Shown: positions 43,092 to 53,136, counted from the stretch's first letter. The stretch is DNA of 64,000 nucleotides from Planctomycetota bacterium (GCA_022574595.1 JACZRS010000014.1:60713-124712); one strand, 5' to 3'. The notes: generated by a model from the sequence alone, not told the origin. Made by a program: numbers and translations.

Positions 43092-45545
43092 ATGCAGGAT
43101 AACGACAAACACCATCAAGCCAATACCCAGGATTCCGATATGCCTCAGATATTTGGCGGCCCATCGATATTGGCAGATGAGAAAGAACATCCAATAGATC
43201 AACCCAAAACAGAAGAGTCCACGCTGACTGCATCGATGCAGGATGATCAGTCTGAGCAAAGCGCTGAAGCCCAATGCAGCAGTGGTGATGAGCTTATTGA
43301 AATCCTAAGCGGCGTCGAAAAGCAAATTGAGCGTTTGCGTGGCCTGCACCTAACCCATGAAAAGAAACTCAATTCGATTGCTCAACGCTCACGGGCTTTA
43401 GAAGATGCAGAATTATCCTTTGATAGTGACAGCAGATCTCTTAAGCAACGCGAGGAAGAACTTGAAGAAAGAGCAAGCGAGTTAGAAGCGCTTCAGTTGA
43501 AATTAACTGATCAGCAAACTGAAATAGAACAAGAACGCCAATCACATAAACAAGAGCAGGCAGAATTAGCCAAACAACAAAAAGCAGCGGAAATAGAATT
43601 CGAAAGCTTAAAAGAGCAGCGTGTAGTTATTGAGCAGCGCGAAGAAACATTAGCAGATGAAGAACATCAGCAACATCAGCAGCACCAGCAACAAGAGCTT
43701 ACAGCGGCAATGCATGCTGAAATTGAGCAAGCCCAACTGGAAATCAAGAGGGATCGAGAGGAATTCAACAAAGAGCGAGAGGCTCTGGCGAATCTTCGAC
43801 TTGAAAATGAAGGACAGGCTGCATCTTCCCAGGAACGAGAAGTTGAGTTTCAGCAAAGGCAAATCAAGCTTGATCAAAAGTCGCAAAGCTATACTGCTCA
43901 GCTCAGAGAGTTAGAGCAAGAGCGCGAGGGATTAAAAAAAGAGCGGGATGCTCTGCAAGCTCTCCGGTTAGAAAAAGAAGACCAGAGCGCATCTTCCCAA
44001 GAACGAGAAGTTGAGTTTCAGCAAAGGCAAATCAAGCTTGATCAAAAGCAGCAAAGTTTTGCTGCTCTGCAGAGAGAATTAGAGCAAGAACGTGAGAGTC
44101 TTCTAAGCCAGAAAGAGAGCTTACAACTAGAAAAGGCTGAGCTTGAAAAGAAGCGCAATGAATATGAATCACAGCAGAGTGAGCTTCAACAGCAAGTAGA
44201 TAATGAAGCGGAAAATGGCAGTGAACTTGAGAATCAGATTCGATTACTAAAAGATGAACTTGCTGAACGAGATCAAGCAGATTTAACAATAAACCAACAA
44301 CAAGAGCAAATTGAGCAGCTTAAATCTGAGTTGGCTGACATAAGAATCAAAGCTGATCCGCATTTGATGCAGAGGAAAGATGAGCGCATTGAGGAACTGG
44401 TTGAAGCGCTACACCAGGCACGCGGTCAAATCGGAGGTGAGCAATCAATTGATGAGTCAGAAGCGCGGGTTCAGCAACTATTATCTGAAAACGAGTTGCT
44501 GCGCATTCAATTGGAACGAGCAACAATCGATACTGCTAACGATAAACAAACATCCGAAGCTCTGACAGATGCAATTAGTACTACCGCACCTGCAGATGAA
44601 TCTGGCCCAGTTGGGCAAGAGATCCAAGCACTTCAAGCAGAGGTGCAACTTTTACACCAACAGGCTGATGTACAAGATAGCCAAAATGAAAATGACGAAT
44701 TAGAAACAATAGCTGACATTCAAGCACCAGGTGATTCAAACGAATTAGAATTGGTTGATTTAGATGAGGAAGATACTTTTAGAGGAACAAATCCATTATC
44801 TCATCCGAGTGTGCAGGCACCTTTCGAAAAGCCAGTGATTGTCCCACCTCAAAACTACATAAAACGTAAGACTGGCCCTGTTAAAATTATCACAACCCTG
44901 GGATGGTTAACAGTAGCTTCTGTGATTATCGCAGGTGCGAGTTGGTTAGCAGCAAATCACTATTTCCCAGCTACAGTTTCTGCTTCGGTTAGCTTCAAAG
45001 CGGGCAGTCAATCAAATGCGGCGTTAACCAGTGAGCAAAAGCAGTTATGGCAAGATTGGCATACCAATATGCTCACCGATGCTGAGTTTACAAGTATGCT
45101 CTCAAATAGATTGGCTGCGCGCAGATTAGATCAATATGCGGATGTAAATACTCTGCGAGTTTACCTGGCTGAAAATTTAGCAGTTGATTTATTGCAGCCA
45201 GACGCTATTACTCTGACATTAGCTGGTACTGACAAAAACGAATTGGCAGCCCTACTTGACACATTAGCCACAACGTTCATAAGCCAGTCAGATGAATCTC
45301 TAAGGGACAATTACGATGGTCTGAAAACACTAGCGGTTGGGGCAAGAAGGCAGGGTAATCAAGTGCTGTACGCTTCACTTAACCCAACACCAATTCTGGA
45401 TGAGCGTATGAAGTACGCTTCATATATGTTTGCGGTGGGCTTTGGGGGTGCTGTGATTTTGGTAACATTCATCAGTCGCCGCCCGGTTAGACCTAGCGAT
45501 ATTTTTACTGATTCTGATCCAGTATTCGTGACGCCTCAACGCTAA
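43092..45545 (+). CDS. Long coiled-coil protein with C-terminal Wzz-like membrane domain
   Basis: The 817-residue protein has an acidic N-terminus (1-70), then about 450 residues of Glu/Gln/Lys/Arg-rich coiled coil (about 80-540). Within it a 56-residue unit occurs twice (ASSQEREVEFQQRQIKLDQK at about 244 and 300), and the underlying 60 bases at 43821 and 43989 are almost identical. An EHQQHQQHQQQE stretch is at about 193. After a second acidic linker there are two membrane helices (TLGWLTVASVIIAGASWLA and YASYMFAVGFGGAVILV) that enclose a periplasmic domain resembling polysaccharide co-polymerases (Wzz). A role in envelope polymer length control is inferred from that fold only. Confidence 0.6.
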   Translation: MQDNDKHHQANTQDSDMPQIFGGPSILADEKEHPIDQPKTEESTLTASMQDDQSEQSAEAQCSSGDELIEILSGVEKQIERLRGLHLTHEKKLNSIAQRSRALEDAELSFDSDSRSLKQREEELEERASELEALQLKLTDQQTEIEQERQSHKQEQAELAKQQKAAEIEFESLKEQRVVIEQREETLADEEHQQHQQHQQQELTAAMHAEIEQAQLEIKRDREEFNKEREALANLRLENEGQAASSQEREVEFQQRQIKLDQKSQSYTAQLRELEQEREGLKKERDALQALRLEKEDQSASSQEREVEFQQRQIKLDQKQQSFAALQRELEQERESLLSQKESLQLEKAELEKKRNEYESQQSELQQQVDNEAENGSELENQIRLLKDELAERDQADLTINQQQEQIEQLKSELADIRIKADPHLMQRKDERIEELVEALHQARGQIGGEQSIDESEARVQQLLSENELLRIQLERATIDTANDKQTSEALTDAISTTAPADESGPVGQEIQALQAEVQLLHQQADVQDSQNENDELETIADIQAPGDSNELELVDLDEEDTFRGTNPLSHPSVQAPFEKPVIVPPQNYIKRKTGPVKIITTLGWLTVASVIIAGASWLAANHYFPATVSASVSFKAGSQSNAALTSEQKQLWQDWHTNMLTDAEFTSMLSNRLAARRLDQYADVNTLRVYLAENLAVDLLQPDAITLTLAGTDKNELAALLDTLATTFISQSDESLRDNYDGLKTLAVGARRQGNQVLYASLNPTPILDERMKYASYMFAVGFGGAVILVTFISRRPVRPSDIFTDSDPVFVTPQR

Positions 45546-45796
45546 GCTGCTTAGTCGATATAGCACATTGCGGTCACTTATTATCACACTATAAATAAGT
45601 TGCAGGGTATTAGCTGCGGGGCTAATTCTCTATGTGGTCCGATAGTGCTGTAAATATAGCTAAGATATATGGTTTTTGCGGGTGGAAAATGCGCTGTTGG
45701 TAAGGCAGAGCCTTCACTCAACCCATTTGTAATAGACAATTTCATTGTATGTAGGAATATAGATCGTTTTTCTCGGAGGCAAGGGGGGCTCTAATC
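45546..45796. other. Intergenic region upstream of a small ORF
   Basis: This 251-bp AT-rich gap holds the expected upstream region of the 83-residue ORF, with GGAGG at 45776-45780. I see no hairpin with T tract and no convincing promoter boxes. Confidence 0.4.
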
Positions 45797-46048
45797 ATGC
45801 CCAAACTTCAGTTATGTCGGCTGGACTCTGATACTAGTGGGTCTTCAGCACGTGTAAAGTTAATGCATCAAACAAAGGGCAAGCGCAAAAGTATCCGGGC
45901 TGTGGAAGAATCTTCCCGAGCTGCTGCGGAGATACGAAATACTCTTGCTCTTGCAAGTACTATGAGCCAGCGTATGGAAGACCTCGCGCGAGAGTTTGAT
46001 TGTCTAGGATACTTTGACTCAGACGATGATGGACCAAAGGCTGCCTGA
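45797..46048 (+). CDS. Small hypothetical protein
   Basis: The 83-residue protein (MPKLQLCRLDSDTSG...) has a basic middle, KGKRKSIRAVEESSRAAAEIRN, predicted helical, and an acidic end FDSDDDGPKAA. The region before the ATG is purine-rich (GGAGGCAAGGGGGG), consistent with translation. No family is recognised. It is convergent with the secreted protein gene at 46078. Confidence 0.5.
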   Translation: MPKLQLCRLDSDTSGSSARVKLMHQTKGKRKSIRAVEESSRAAAEIRNTLALASTMSQRMEDLAREFDCLGYFDSDDDGPKAA

Positions 46049-46077
46049 TTGGAAAGCCAACTCTATAGTTAATTAGC

Positions 46078-46731
46078 TTAGATAGATCCTGAGTCTTCAA
46101 TGCGTTTATTAGCAGCATCCGCAGCCGATTTCATCAGAGCGCGAATGCGATCATTTCGGTATATTGAGTTTGCAACAATATCCGGGGCATCGCTTTCTTT
46201 GAGCTTGCTCACTGATCGTTTATCAGTTGCGATGGTGTCTACTACCCGCACTCTATTTATGCCTATAGTTCTTGGCATAGGCTGGGTTGGCTTATTTAAT
46301 TGAGGCAGCACACGCCACATCAAACGCCCAGAAATTTCATCATTGCCCAGATCCTCGGTTTGTGTGGTCTGAGGAACTTTGCTATTTAGGGTACTTTGTA
46401 GAAGCTGGTCCCCGATATAAAACACCGTGCCGGGCGGAACTGTTGGTCTTTTACCATTCCTGGTTTGTACATAGGTTGACTTGGGAAATACCGCATGCGT
46501 AGCACCGTCAATACGAACGAAAAAATCCGTTCTGCCTGAATACCTATACACCTGATCAAATCCAGATGGTTTAAGCAGGCCTGGCTCGATATATCGGAAG
46601 CTGGTTGATAGCTGCGAAATATCTTCAACAGTCTCTTCAACTGGCTTAAGCGGACTATCTTGCCCAAGAACTGGTGTAGCACATATCGCAGCAACGATAC
46701 AAGCGAGTTTTGTAGGAAATTTGCTATACAT
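46078..46731 (-). CDS. Secreted hypothetical protein
   Basis: The 217-residue protein starts MYSKFPTKLACIVAAICATPVLGQ in the sense of a signal peptide (KLACIVAAICATPVLG, cut after LGQ). The mature part contains TVPPGTVFYIGD and a C-terminal helix rich in Ala and Asp. No known domain is recognised. An ATG at 46758 with GGGG seven bases upstream would add nine residues and may be the real start. It lies downstream of birA on the same strand. Confidence 0.6.
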   Translation of the reverse strand: MYSKFPTKLACIVAAICATPVLGQDSPLKPVEETVEDISQLSTSFRYIEPGLLKPSGFDQVYRYSGRTDFFVRIDGATHAVFPKSTYVQTRNGKRPTVPPGTVFYIGDQLLQSTLNSKVPQTTQTEDLGNDEISGRLMWRVLPQLNKPTQPMPRTIGINRVRVVDTIATDKRSVSKLKESDAPDIVANSIYRNDRIRALMKSAADAANKRIEDSGSI

Positions 46732-46809
46732 AGGTAAAAGCTCATCGGCGACAAACATCAACGTTCCCCAAGTATACCTCACATTTAAGATTAGTCAGCA
46801 AAAAAAGCC

Positions 46810-47571
46810 TTATTCAGCTGAATGTGAGACAATTGAGGTAGTCGCTGCGGGCAAAAATATCTCCTTGGAGCCCGAATTCACGACCAGACCTTTCAAGGGG
46901 TCTATACGAACCACTTTGCCTTGAATAGTCCCATTTGGGCGCTTAAATGTGGCATTGGATCCTGTAAGAACGTCCCTTTTCTCAAATTCGAGTGCGATAA
47001 CCTCAGCATCAGCAGTAAGTGCGCGTTCAATAGATGGCAGTAGGGTTTCAAGAACTTCTATACGATCAACTGATGCGCCAAGTTGAGAAAAACTTACCGC
47101 TTGATCGACAAGCTCATCAGGCCAACTTGTCTGTGAAACGTTAATGCCTATTCCTGCTAAAGCCCTTGTGCTTGACTGTTCAATGAGGATGCCTGCAAGT
47201 TTTCGCCCATCAACAAGTATATCGTTGGGCCATTTTATCTGAACTTGCTGATTTAGAATTGATTCAGCCGAGCGCGCAACAGCTATTGCGTACTGTAGAG
47301 CAAGTAATTCGCCAGGGCAGGGCAAAGTAGCAATTGTCACCGCAACCCCGTATTCCTCTGTATCCATCCAATCTCGTCCCAACCGTCCCCGTCCAGCAGT
47401 TTGCCGGAATGTAGTAATGACATCCCCCGGCTGGGCATCCATTCGCTTGGCTGCATCCTGAGTCGAATCAGTTTCCCTTAAAACAAATACACGTTTCAGG
47501 TCCCGGCATTTGCTTGAGATCACAGACTCCAAGCGATCAGCCCATTTTTCCAGTGGAACATCAATCATCAT
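46810..47571 (-). CDS. birA: Biotin-protein ligase BirA, without DNA-binding domain
   Basis: The 253-residue enzyme attaches biotin to the carrier protein of acetyl-CoA carboxylase. The catalytic signature GRGRLGRDW is at about residues 60-68, followed by VQIKWPNDILVDGRKLAGIL and GIGINVSQ. The short C-terminal SH3-like domain closes the protein. There is no N-terminal winged helix, so it is a group I ligase without repressor function. It begins one base after the end of nadC and is co-transcribed with it. Confidence 0.94.
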   Translation of the reverse strand: MMIDVPLEKWADRLESVISSKCRDLKRVFVLRETDSTQDAAKRMDAQPGDVITTFRQTAGRGRLGRDWMDTEEYGVAVTIATLPCPGELLALQYAIAVARSAESILNQQVQIKWPNDILVDGRKLAGILIEQSSTRALAGIGINVSQTSWPDELVDQAVSFSQLGASVDRIEVLETLLPSIERALTADAEVIALEFEKRDVLTGSNATFKRPNGTIQGKVVRIDPLKGLVVNSGSKEIFLPAATTSIVSHSAE

Positions 47572-48492
47572 CTAAAGCAGATCCAAACCTACATCCATAC
47601 ATGTCGCAGAATGTGTTATTGCACCGACGGAAATTCTGTCCACACCAGTTTGGGCAATAGCTCGTACACTTGACATATCTACACCTCCAGAGGCTTCCAG
47701 CAATATATATGGTGCTTTTTTGTCGCGTAGAGCTACTGCATCTTTAAGTTGCTCAATTGCCATATTGTCTAATAACACAATGTCGATCAAGCCCGATTCG
47801 ATAGCTAAAACCAGTTCAAGTTGATTGAGGGTGTCTACTTCAACTTCAACAAAGCGGAGTTTGTAATTTTTGCGTGCATACTTTGCTGCCCTTGTTATCG
47901 TGGGTGCGAATTCTGAAGGGCTTAAGTGCCTGAGGTGATTGTCTTTCAGCAATACCGCATCATATAACCCCAGTCGATGAAGTGTCCCCCCACCACATCG
48001 AACAGCGTACTTCTCTAAATGTCTCATGCCGGGCGTAGTCTTTCGCGTTTCACATATAACCGCGCTGGTCCCTTTTATTTCATTTACATATTGCTTGGTA
48101 ATTGTTGCAATACCGCTTAGTCTTCCAACTAGATTAAGTAATGTGCGCTCAGCTGCTAAGATCGGAGTAATTTGCCCAGTCATTCTCCAAAGAACCTGCC
48201 CAGCTGTACACGGTTCACCGTCCTTTGCTACAAGCTCTAAATGTGTGTGCGCTTCAAAAAGCTCTAAGGTCCGCGAAATAGCAGCAAGTCCAGCTACGAT
48301 TCCATCCTGACGTGTTACGCCAGCCGCTTTAATTTCCCAGCTGTGAGAGATCATGCTGGTTGTAGTCACATCTCCAATCTGGGCCAGATCCTCAGCCACA
48401 GCAGCATGAAGCACCCGATCAAGAGAGCCATCCTCTGTCAGCACGCTAAATAGCTTGGGCAAACTTAGCTCGTTCAGGTCAAGCATGGCCAT
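47572..48492 (-). CDS. nadC: Quinolinate phosphoribosyltransferase NadC
   Basis: The 306-residue product makes nicotinate mononucleotide from quinolinate in NAD synthesis. Conserved parts are EDLAQIGDVTTTSM, ERTLLNLVGRLSGIAT, ETRKTTPGMRHLEKYAVRCGGG with the substrate-binding His and Arg, LLKDNHL, FVEVEVDTL, VLLDNM and LEASGGVDMSSVRAIAQTGVDRISVG. The ATG at 48492 fits the family length; the upstream frame to 48603 would overlap the divergent transporter gene. It forms an operon with birA. Confidence 0.95.
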   Translation of the reverse strand: MAMLDLNELSLPKLFSVLTEDGSLDRVLHAAVAEDLAQIGDVTTTSMISHSWEIKAAGVTRQDGIVAGLAAISRTLELFEAHTHLELVAKDGEPCTAGQVLWRMTGQITPILAAERTLLNLVGRLSGIATITKQYVNEIKGTSAVICETRKTTPGMRHLEKYAVRCGGGTLHRLGLYDAVLLKDNHLRHLSPSEFAPTITRAAKYARKNYKLRFVEVEVDTLNQLELVLAIESGLIDIVLLDNMAIEQLKDAVALRDKKAPYILLEASGGVDMSSVRAIAQTGVDRISVGAITHSATCMDVGLDLL

Positions 48493-48546
48493 ACATTCTA
48501 CGCTAGTTTGCGGATGTGCCAAGCTAGCAGCTATCCTTTGTGGATC

Positions 48547-49377
48547 ATGTCCTTGAATACCCATAAACAAAGCCTCCACCCCATCGAAGCATCTCACCTG
48601 CACGCAAGGCGTGAAAGAGTGTTTCTCGTCTTTGCAGGATTGTTTCTGGGGTCGATGACGATGCTGAATATCCTGGGCACATCAAGATTCATCGATATGT
48701 CATTCGAATTATTTGGAATGAAAATCCCATTCGCAATAGCCATAGGTGTGCTGCCTTACCCGCTTACTTTCCTGTGTACGGATTTTATTAGTGAGCTATA
48801 TGGCAGGAAGCGTGCTAACTTCCTGGTGTGGGTTGGATTCTTCCTAAATATATGGGTGCTGTTCATATTGTGGATTGGAGGATTGTTGCCCCCAACGCCT
48901 GAATTGGATCCATCTACGGGTTTACCCCATCCAGATGATTATGCGTTTGCGTTCTATACAATTCGTAAACTTACCATGGGAGCTGTGCTCGCATCAATGG
49001 TTGCGTACCTAGCAGCCCAGTTCGTTGATGTGTACTTATTTCACTTTTGGAAACGCATAACAAAAGGGAAGCATCTTTGGCTTAGGAATAACGGCTCAAC
49101 CCTAGTTAGTCAATTCCTCGACATGTTCCTTGTAATAACCATTACCCACTTTTTTGTTGGGCTACTACCCGTCGATGAATCGAAACCGATTTGGCCTCAG
49201 CTTTGGATTTACATTGGCTCAGGCTACGTTTTTAAGCTTGTCGTTGCTTTGCTGGATACGGTTCCGTTTTATATAGGTGTAAAGTTCCTAAGTAAATACT
49301 TACAAATTGATCCAACAGTAGAACACCAAGCGGACATCGAGGAGCTTTCACTGGATAAAAAAGGAGGGAATAAATGA
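48547..49377 (+). CDS. Queuosine precursor transporter, YhhQ family
   Basis: This 276-residue membrane protein with about six to seven helices has the VUT/YhhQ signature GVLPYPLTFLCTDFISELYGRKRANFLVWVGF, shown here in the pieces PYPLTFLCTDFISELYG and KRANFLVWVGFF. QFLDMFLVITITHFFVG and YVFKLVVALLDTVPFYIGVKFL follow in family order. Members import 7-cyano-7-deazaguanine or 7-aminomethyl-7-deazaguanine for queuosine in tRNA. I chose the ATG at 48547; the longer frame from 48508 is possible. It overlaps the HIT gene by four bases. Confidence 0.9.
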   Translation: MSLNTHKQSLHPIEASHLHARRERVFLVFAGLFLGSMTMLNILGTSRFIDMSFELFGMKIPFAIAIGVLPYPLTFLCTDFISELYGRKRANFLVWVGFFLNIWVLFILWIGGLLPPTPELDPSTGLPHPDDYAFAFYTIRKLTMGAVLASMVAYLAAQFVDVYLFHFWKRITKGKHLWLRNNGSTLVSQFLDMFLVITITHFFVGLLPVDESKPIWPQLWIYIGSGYVFKLVVALLDTVPFYIGVKFLSKYLQIDPTVEHQADIEELSLDKKGGNK

Positions 49378-49796
49378 GCAATTATCAAGAGAACATCTTT
49401 ACCAAAATCATAAATGGCGAGATACCTTGCTATAAAATTTATGAAGATGAATATGTACTTGCATTTTTAGATATTGGTCCATTAAGTGATGGGCATACTC
49501 TAGTCATCCCCAAGGAGCAAAAAGCCCAACTTGATGAACTTTCCGATGAATCGGCTGCGGCGATAGGAAGAGTGCTCCCCAGATTGGCCAGGGCAGTCAT
49601 GAAAGCCACGGGTGCTGATTCGTATAACATTTTGCAAAACAACGGATCGGCTGCGCATCAAGCCGTCCTTCACGTACACTTTCATATTATCCCAAAGTTC
49701 AATGAATCTGGCTTGGCAATAACTTGGGGTTCTGGCTCGCTTGATGAAAAAAGAGCTCAGCAGTTAGTAAAGCAAATGCAGGATGCTCTCGAATAG
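49374..49796 (+). CDS. HIT family hydrolase
   Basis: The 140-residue protein has the histidine triad HVHFHIIP and the amino-terminal FTKIINGEIPCYKIYEDE, typical of the Hint/PKCI branch. The residues GHTLVIPKEQKAQLDEL precede the triad as usual. These enzymes hydrolyse adenosine phosphoramidates or similar. It is translationally coupled to the transporter gene. Confidence 0.95.
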   Translation: MSNYQENIFTKIINGEIPCYKIYEDEYVLAFLDIGPLSDGHTLVIPKEQKAQLDELSDESAAAIGRVLPRLARAVMKATGADSYNILQNNGSAAHQAVLHVHFHIIPKFNESGLAITWGSGSLDEKRAQQLVKQMQDALE

Positions 49797-49833
49797 CAAT
49801 GAATTTGCATAAATAAGATACGGTGACCAACAA

Positions 49834-51594
49834 GTGCGAAGGCCAATTTTCTCTCACATTCTTACATTCTTGGCGTTAGTCACTGTAATTTTCGTAGTGC
49901 TGAAAGCCCTTGGTGTATTTCACAAACCGCTTTTATCTGCAAGTGAGATTGCGGATAAAGTGCTTCGCAAATATGCAGCAAATGAAGAATCGAATCAGTC
50001 TATCGAGAAACTCAAACCACTGTTTACGGATGTAGCAGGTGATATGGGATTGCAGTTTACGCATGATAATGCTGCGCGTGGGAACTTTTATTTGCCGGAA
50101 GAAATGGGGCCGGGCGCAGGCTTTCTTGATTACGATAACGATGGTGATCTTGATATTTTTATAGCAGGTGGAGGAACTATTGATGGTGTTGGCCCCTATC
50201 AAACCTGCCGATTATTTCGTAATGATGGTGAAATGTTTGTTGATGTAACGGATGCTGCCAACGCAACAGTGACTGGACCTGCTTATGGAATTGCGTGTGC
50301 AGATTTTGATAATGATGGTGATGTCGATATATTTATCTCGCGTCTTGGTCCAAACGCAATGTTGTTAAACGATGGCAATGGGGGTTTTGTTGAAGTAGCA
50401 CAAGAAATCGGAGTTGCAAATACTGGCTTTGGCGCAGGTGCAGCTTTTCTTGACTACGACAGAGATGGGAACCTGGATCTTTATGTTACGAATTATGTTA
50501 GCTGGACTGTAGGTAGGGAAACTCCTTGCTATACCCTTTTAGGTGTTCGTGATTATTGTAATCCTCAGGTTTATAACGCTCCCTCACACGACAATCTATA
50601 CCGCAATAATGGCGATGGTACTTTTGAAGACGTTAGTGAATCAGCAGGTATTGCTGCTGAACTTGGTAACGGTTTAGGTGTGCTTGTTAGCGATTTTAAT
50701 AATGATGGCTGGCCAGACATATATGTAGCAAATGATCAAACGCCTGCGTTTTATTGGATAAATCAAGGTGATGGAACATTTGAAAATGGCGCACAATTTG
50801 CAGGATGCGCGTATGACGCAGGGGGAGTAGCGATTGCAGGTATGGGAACTGCGGGCGAAGATCTTGATAAGGATGGGGATATTGACATCGTCGTAACAAA
50901 TATTCGTGAGCAAATGAACTTGGTCCTGCGCAATGATCAAGAGTATTTTCAGGATGTAAGTTCACTTATGGGGATGAGCAAGTGGAGCGTGCCTTCAACC
51001 ACCTTTGGACTGGCAATCTTTGACCAGGATAACGATGGCAATCTAGATGGCTACTTCGTTAATGGGAAAGTCAATTTAGATACTGATCCTAAGCCGGGCG
51101 CTAGCCCCTACGCGCAGCCAAATCAATTTGTGAGACTAGTTGATGCAAAGTTTGTTGATGCGACAAAAGCTTCAGGAATAGCTTTTAATAACGTAGGCAG
51201 AGCACTTGCCAAAGGTGATTTCGACAATGATGGCGACATAGATTTGCTTGTAACAAATAACGGCGGACCGGTTCGACTATTAAGAAATAATACATCAAAT
51301 GAAAACGCCTGGTTGATGATCGATGCGCGTCTTGGATTAGATAGAAGATCCGCGATAGGCGCAAGAGTCATTGTTACGATTGGCGACAAAAATTACATCC
51401 GCGAGATTCGACCTCAACAAAGCTATCTAAGCAGCGGCGATCATCGTGTGCATTTTGGACTTAATGATGCGGAGATAGTTGATCGTGTAGTGGTGCATTG
51501 GCCAAATGGACAGCAAACAACATTGATTAATCAAGACGTGAATCAATTGCTGACTCTTCATCAAGACCAATTACCTATGGATGAAAAACCATGA
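49834..51594 (+). CDS. FG-GAP/VCBS repeat protein with UnbV (ASPIC) domain
   Basis: The 586-residue protein has an N-terminal membrane or signal segment (about 6-27). Seven FG-GAP-type calcium loops follow, readable as DYDNDGDLDIF, DFDNDGDVDIF, DYDRDGNLDLY, DFNNDGWPDIY, DLDKDGDIDIV, DQDNDGNLDGY and DFDNDGDIDLL. These build an integrin-like beta-propeller. The C-terminal ASPIC/UnbV domain is RSAIGARVIVTIG to RVVVHWPNGQQTTL. The start is a GTG with no strong ribosome site. It overlaps a TPR gene by four bases; this pair is common in planctomycetes, often with secreted or membrane TPR partners. Confidence 0.9.
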   Translation: MRRPIFSHILTFLALVTVIFVVLKALGVFHKPLLSASEIADKVLRKYAANEESNQSIEKLKPLFTDVAGDMGLQFTHDNAARGNFYLPEEMGPGAGFLDYDNDGDLDIFIAGGGTIDGVGPYQTCRLFRNDGEMFVDVTDAANATVTGPAYGIACADFDNDGDVDIFISRLGPNAMLLNDGNGGFVEVAQEIGVANTGFGAGAAFLDYDRDGNLDLYVTNYVSWTVGRETPCYTLLGVRDYCNPQVYNAPSHDNLYRNNGDGTFEDVSESAGIAAELGNGLGVLVSDFNNDGWPDIYVANDQTPAFYWINQGDGTFENGAQFAGCAYDAGGVAIAGMGTAGEDLDKDGDIDIVVTNIREQMNLVLRNDQEYFQDVSSLMGMSKWSVPSTTFGLAIFDQDNDGNLDGYFVNGKVNLDTDPKPGASPYAQPNQFVRLVDAKFVDATKASGIAFNNVGRALAKGDFDNDGDIDLLVTNNGGPVRLLRNNTSNENAWLMIDARLGLDRRSAIGARVIVTIGDKNYIREIRPQQSYLSSGDHRVHFGLNDAEIVDRVVVHWPNGQQTTLINQDVNQLLTLHQDQLPMDEKP

Positions 51595-52991
51595 TGAGCG
51601 CAAGAAATCTCATTGCAGTAGTGATCATCCTGAGCGGATGGGGATATTTCATTTTTGGTTCGCCGATAATTAGGGATGATGAGCCGATTGATTTATTGAA
51701 TGAGCTGATAATTCAGACAGGGCCCAACGGCGGACCTATTGCTAAGTTAGATCGAGAATTGTGTAAGAGCGCTTTTAAAAAAGCAGGCTTACCTGAGCCA
51801 CCAAACTTTGGTGGCGCAGATCCAGTTCCCGTGCGCAAATTGCTCGAAGCCTATACATCGTGGGTAACAACGCATAATCCCAAAGCGTTAGCGGATATGG
51901 GAATGATTTTTCAAGCCCTTGAAGAGCATGAGCCGGCGCTGCAATGCTTTGCTGCGCTATTAGAACTCGACCCTTCAAACACTCTTTGGCGATACTTTGC
52001 AGGAACCGAATCGCAAGCACTGGGAATGGAAGAAGCTGCGATTTCTTTCTTAGAGCAAACGTTAAATGATGACAAAGATTACGCTACAACTTATGCAAGA
52101 CTTGGTTCTTTATATTTAGCTGACAACGATCTCGACAAAGCAGAATCCAACTACGAAAAGTACAGGCAGATGCTGCCCAATCAATCGCTGTCATACATTG
52201 GTCTGGGGCGCGTGGAGATGGCCAGGGATAATACAGTTGCAGCGGAGTGGTTTTTTCGTCAAGCAGTAGAGGCGACAACCAACGATTACATGGCTTACCG
52301 AATGTTAAGCCGCGCTTTAAGTAGAAATTCCAAAGCTGATGAAGCGCGCACAATCAGCTTAATCGCTGATCGACAGCCGCAATATAGAGGTTGGCTTGTA
52401 TTTGATAGTAGGCTTATGGATTCACACGCCTTGGCGCAAACGCAAAGATATTTAGAGAATCAAATGCGCCTTGCTCAGGGTGATGATGTTAAAAAACTCA
52501 TAGCGCTAGGTGAGCAATTACTTGAGCGTCGGCCTAGCGATTCCAATACGATGGGACTTGTAGCTGAAGGATATGCGACGTTAAATAAATTTGATAAAGC
52601 GCAGAAACTTGTTGATCATTCTTTAGAACTAGCTCCTGACTCTTTAAGAATATTATGTCTGCGCGCCAGAATATTATTCTTCTCAGGCAATATTGATGAA
52701 GCTTATAAAGCATTGGGTGATGCATTAGCTTTGGATAACAAGTTCGCAAACGCCTATGAACTTCGCGGTAGCTTTATGTATAATCAGAGTAGATTTGCAG
52801 AAGCAAGAGTGGCTCTTGAGAAGTGTGTTGAGCTCGATCCAATCGCAATGGATGCTCGCATGGTATTAGTGGATATACTTTTGCGAAATAATGAATTCGC
52901 CCAAGCGCGAAAGTACCTACGTCAGATTCAACAGATTGATCCAAACAATTTTACAGCCAATCGACTTTTGCAAAGCCTTCCGCAGAATTAG
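51591..52991 (+). CDS. TPR-repeat protein, membrane-anchored
   Basis: The 466-residue protein has an N-terminal membrane anchor (about 5-22). Tetratricopeptide repeats follow from about residue 100 to the end, for example ALADMGMIFQALEEHEPALQCFAALLELDPSN (split here as ALADMGMIFQALEEHEPAL and FAALLELDPSN), YATTYARLGSLYLADNDLDKA and ARVALEKCVELDPIAMDA. I count about eight to nine repeats, with an irregular stretch near 240-300. It is translationally coupled to the UnbV protein gene and probably serves as its assembly or binding partner. Confidence 0.88.
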   Translation: MMSARNLIAVVIILSGWGYFIFGSPIIRDDEPIDLLNELIIQTGPNGGPIAKLDRELCKSAFKKAGLPEPPNFGGADPVPVRKLLEAYTSWVTTHNPKALADMGMIFQALEEHEPALQCFAALLELDPSNTLWRYFAGTESQALGMEEAAISFLEQTLNDDKDYATTYARLGSLYLADNDLDKAESNYEKYRQMLPNQSLSYIGLGRVEMARDNTVAAEWFFRQAVEATTNDYMAYRMLSRALSRNSKADEARTISLIADRQPQYRGWLVFDSRLMDSHALAQTQRYLENQMRLAQGDDVKKLIALGEQLLERRPSDSNTMGLVAEGYATLNKFDKAQKLVDHSLELAPDSLRILCLRARILFFSGNIDEAYKALGDALALDNKFANAYELRGSFMYNQSRFAEARVALEKCVELDPIAMDARMVLVDILLRNNEFAQARKYLRQIQQIDPNNFTANRLLQSLPQN

Positions 52992-53136
52992 TTATATGCT
53001 TTGGAATTATACCAACCCTTAGCAGGATAAAGTGAGACCAAGCAATAATCTCCACTATCGGCCTGCTGCGCTTCTGGTGAATCTGAATTGCAAGATGGTA
53101 GGCCATTGATTGTCAGAGGTTTGGCGCAAAAAGAAA

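Noticed and set aside
43050..43274. Minus-strand frame of 74 codons that looks like a membrane protein
   Set aside because: It is antisense to the acidic N-terminus of the coiled-coil protein; antisense of hydrophilic codons often looks hydrophobic. It has no ribosome site.
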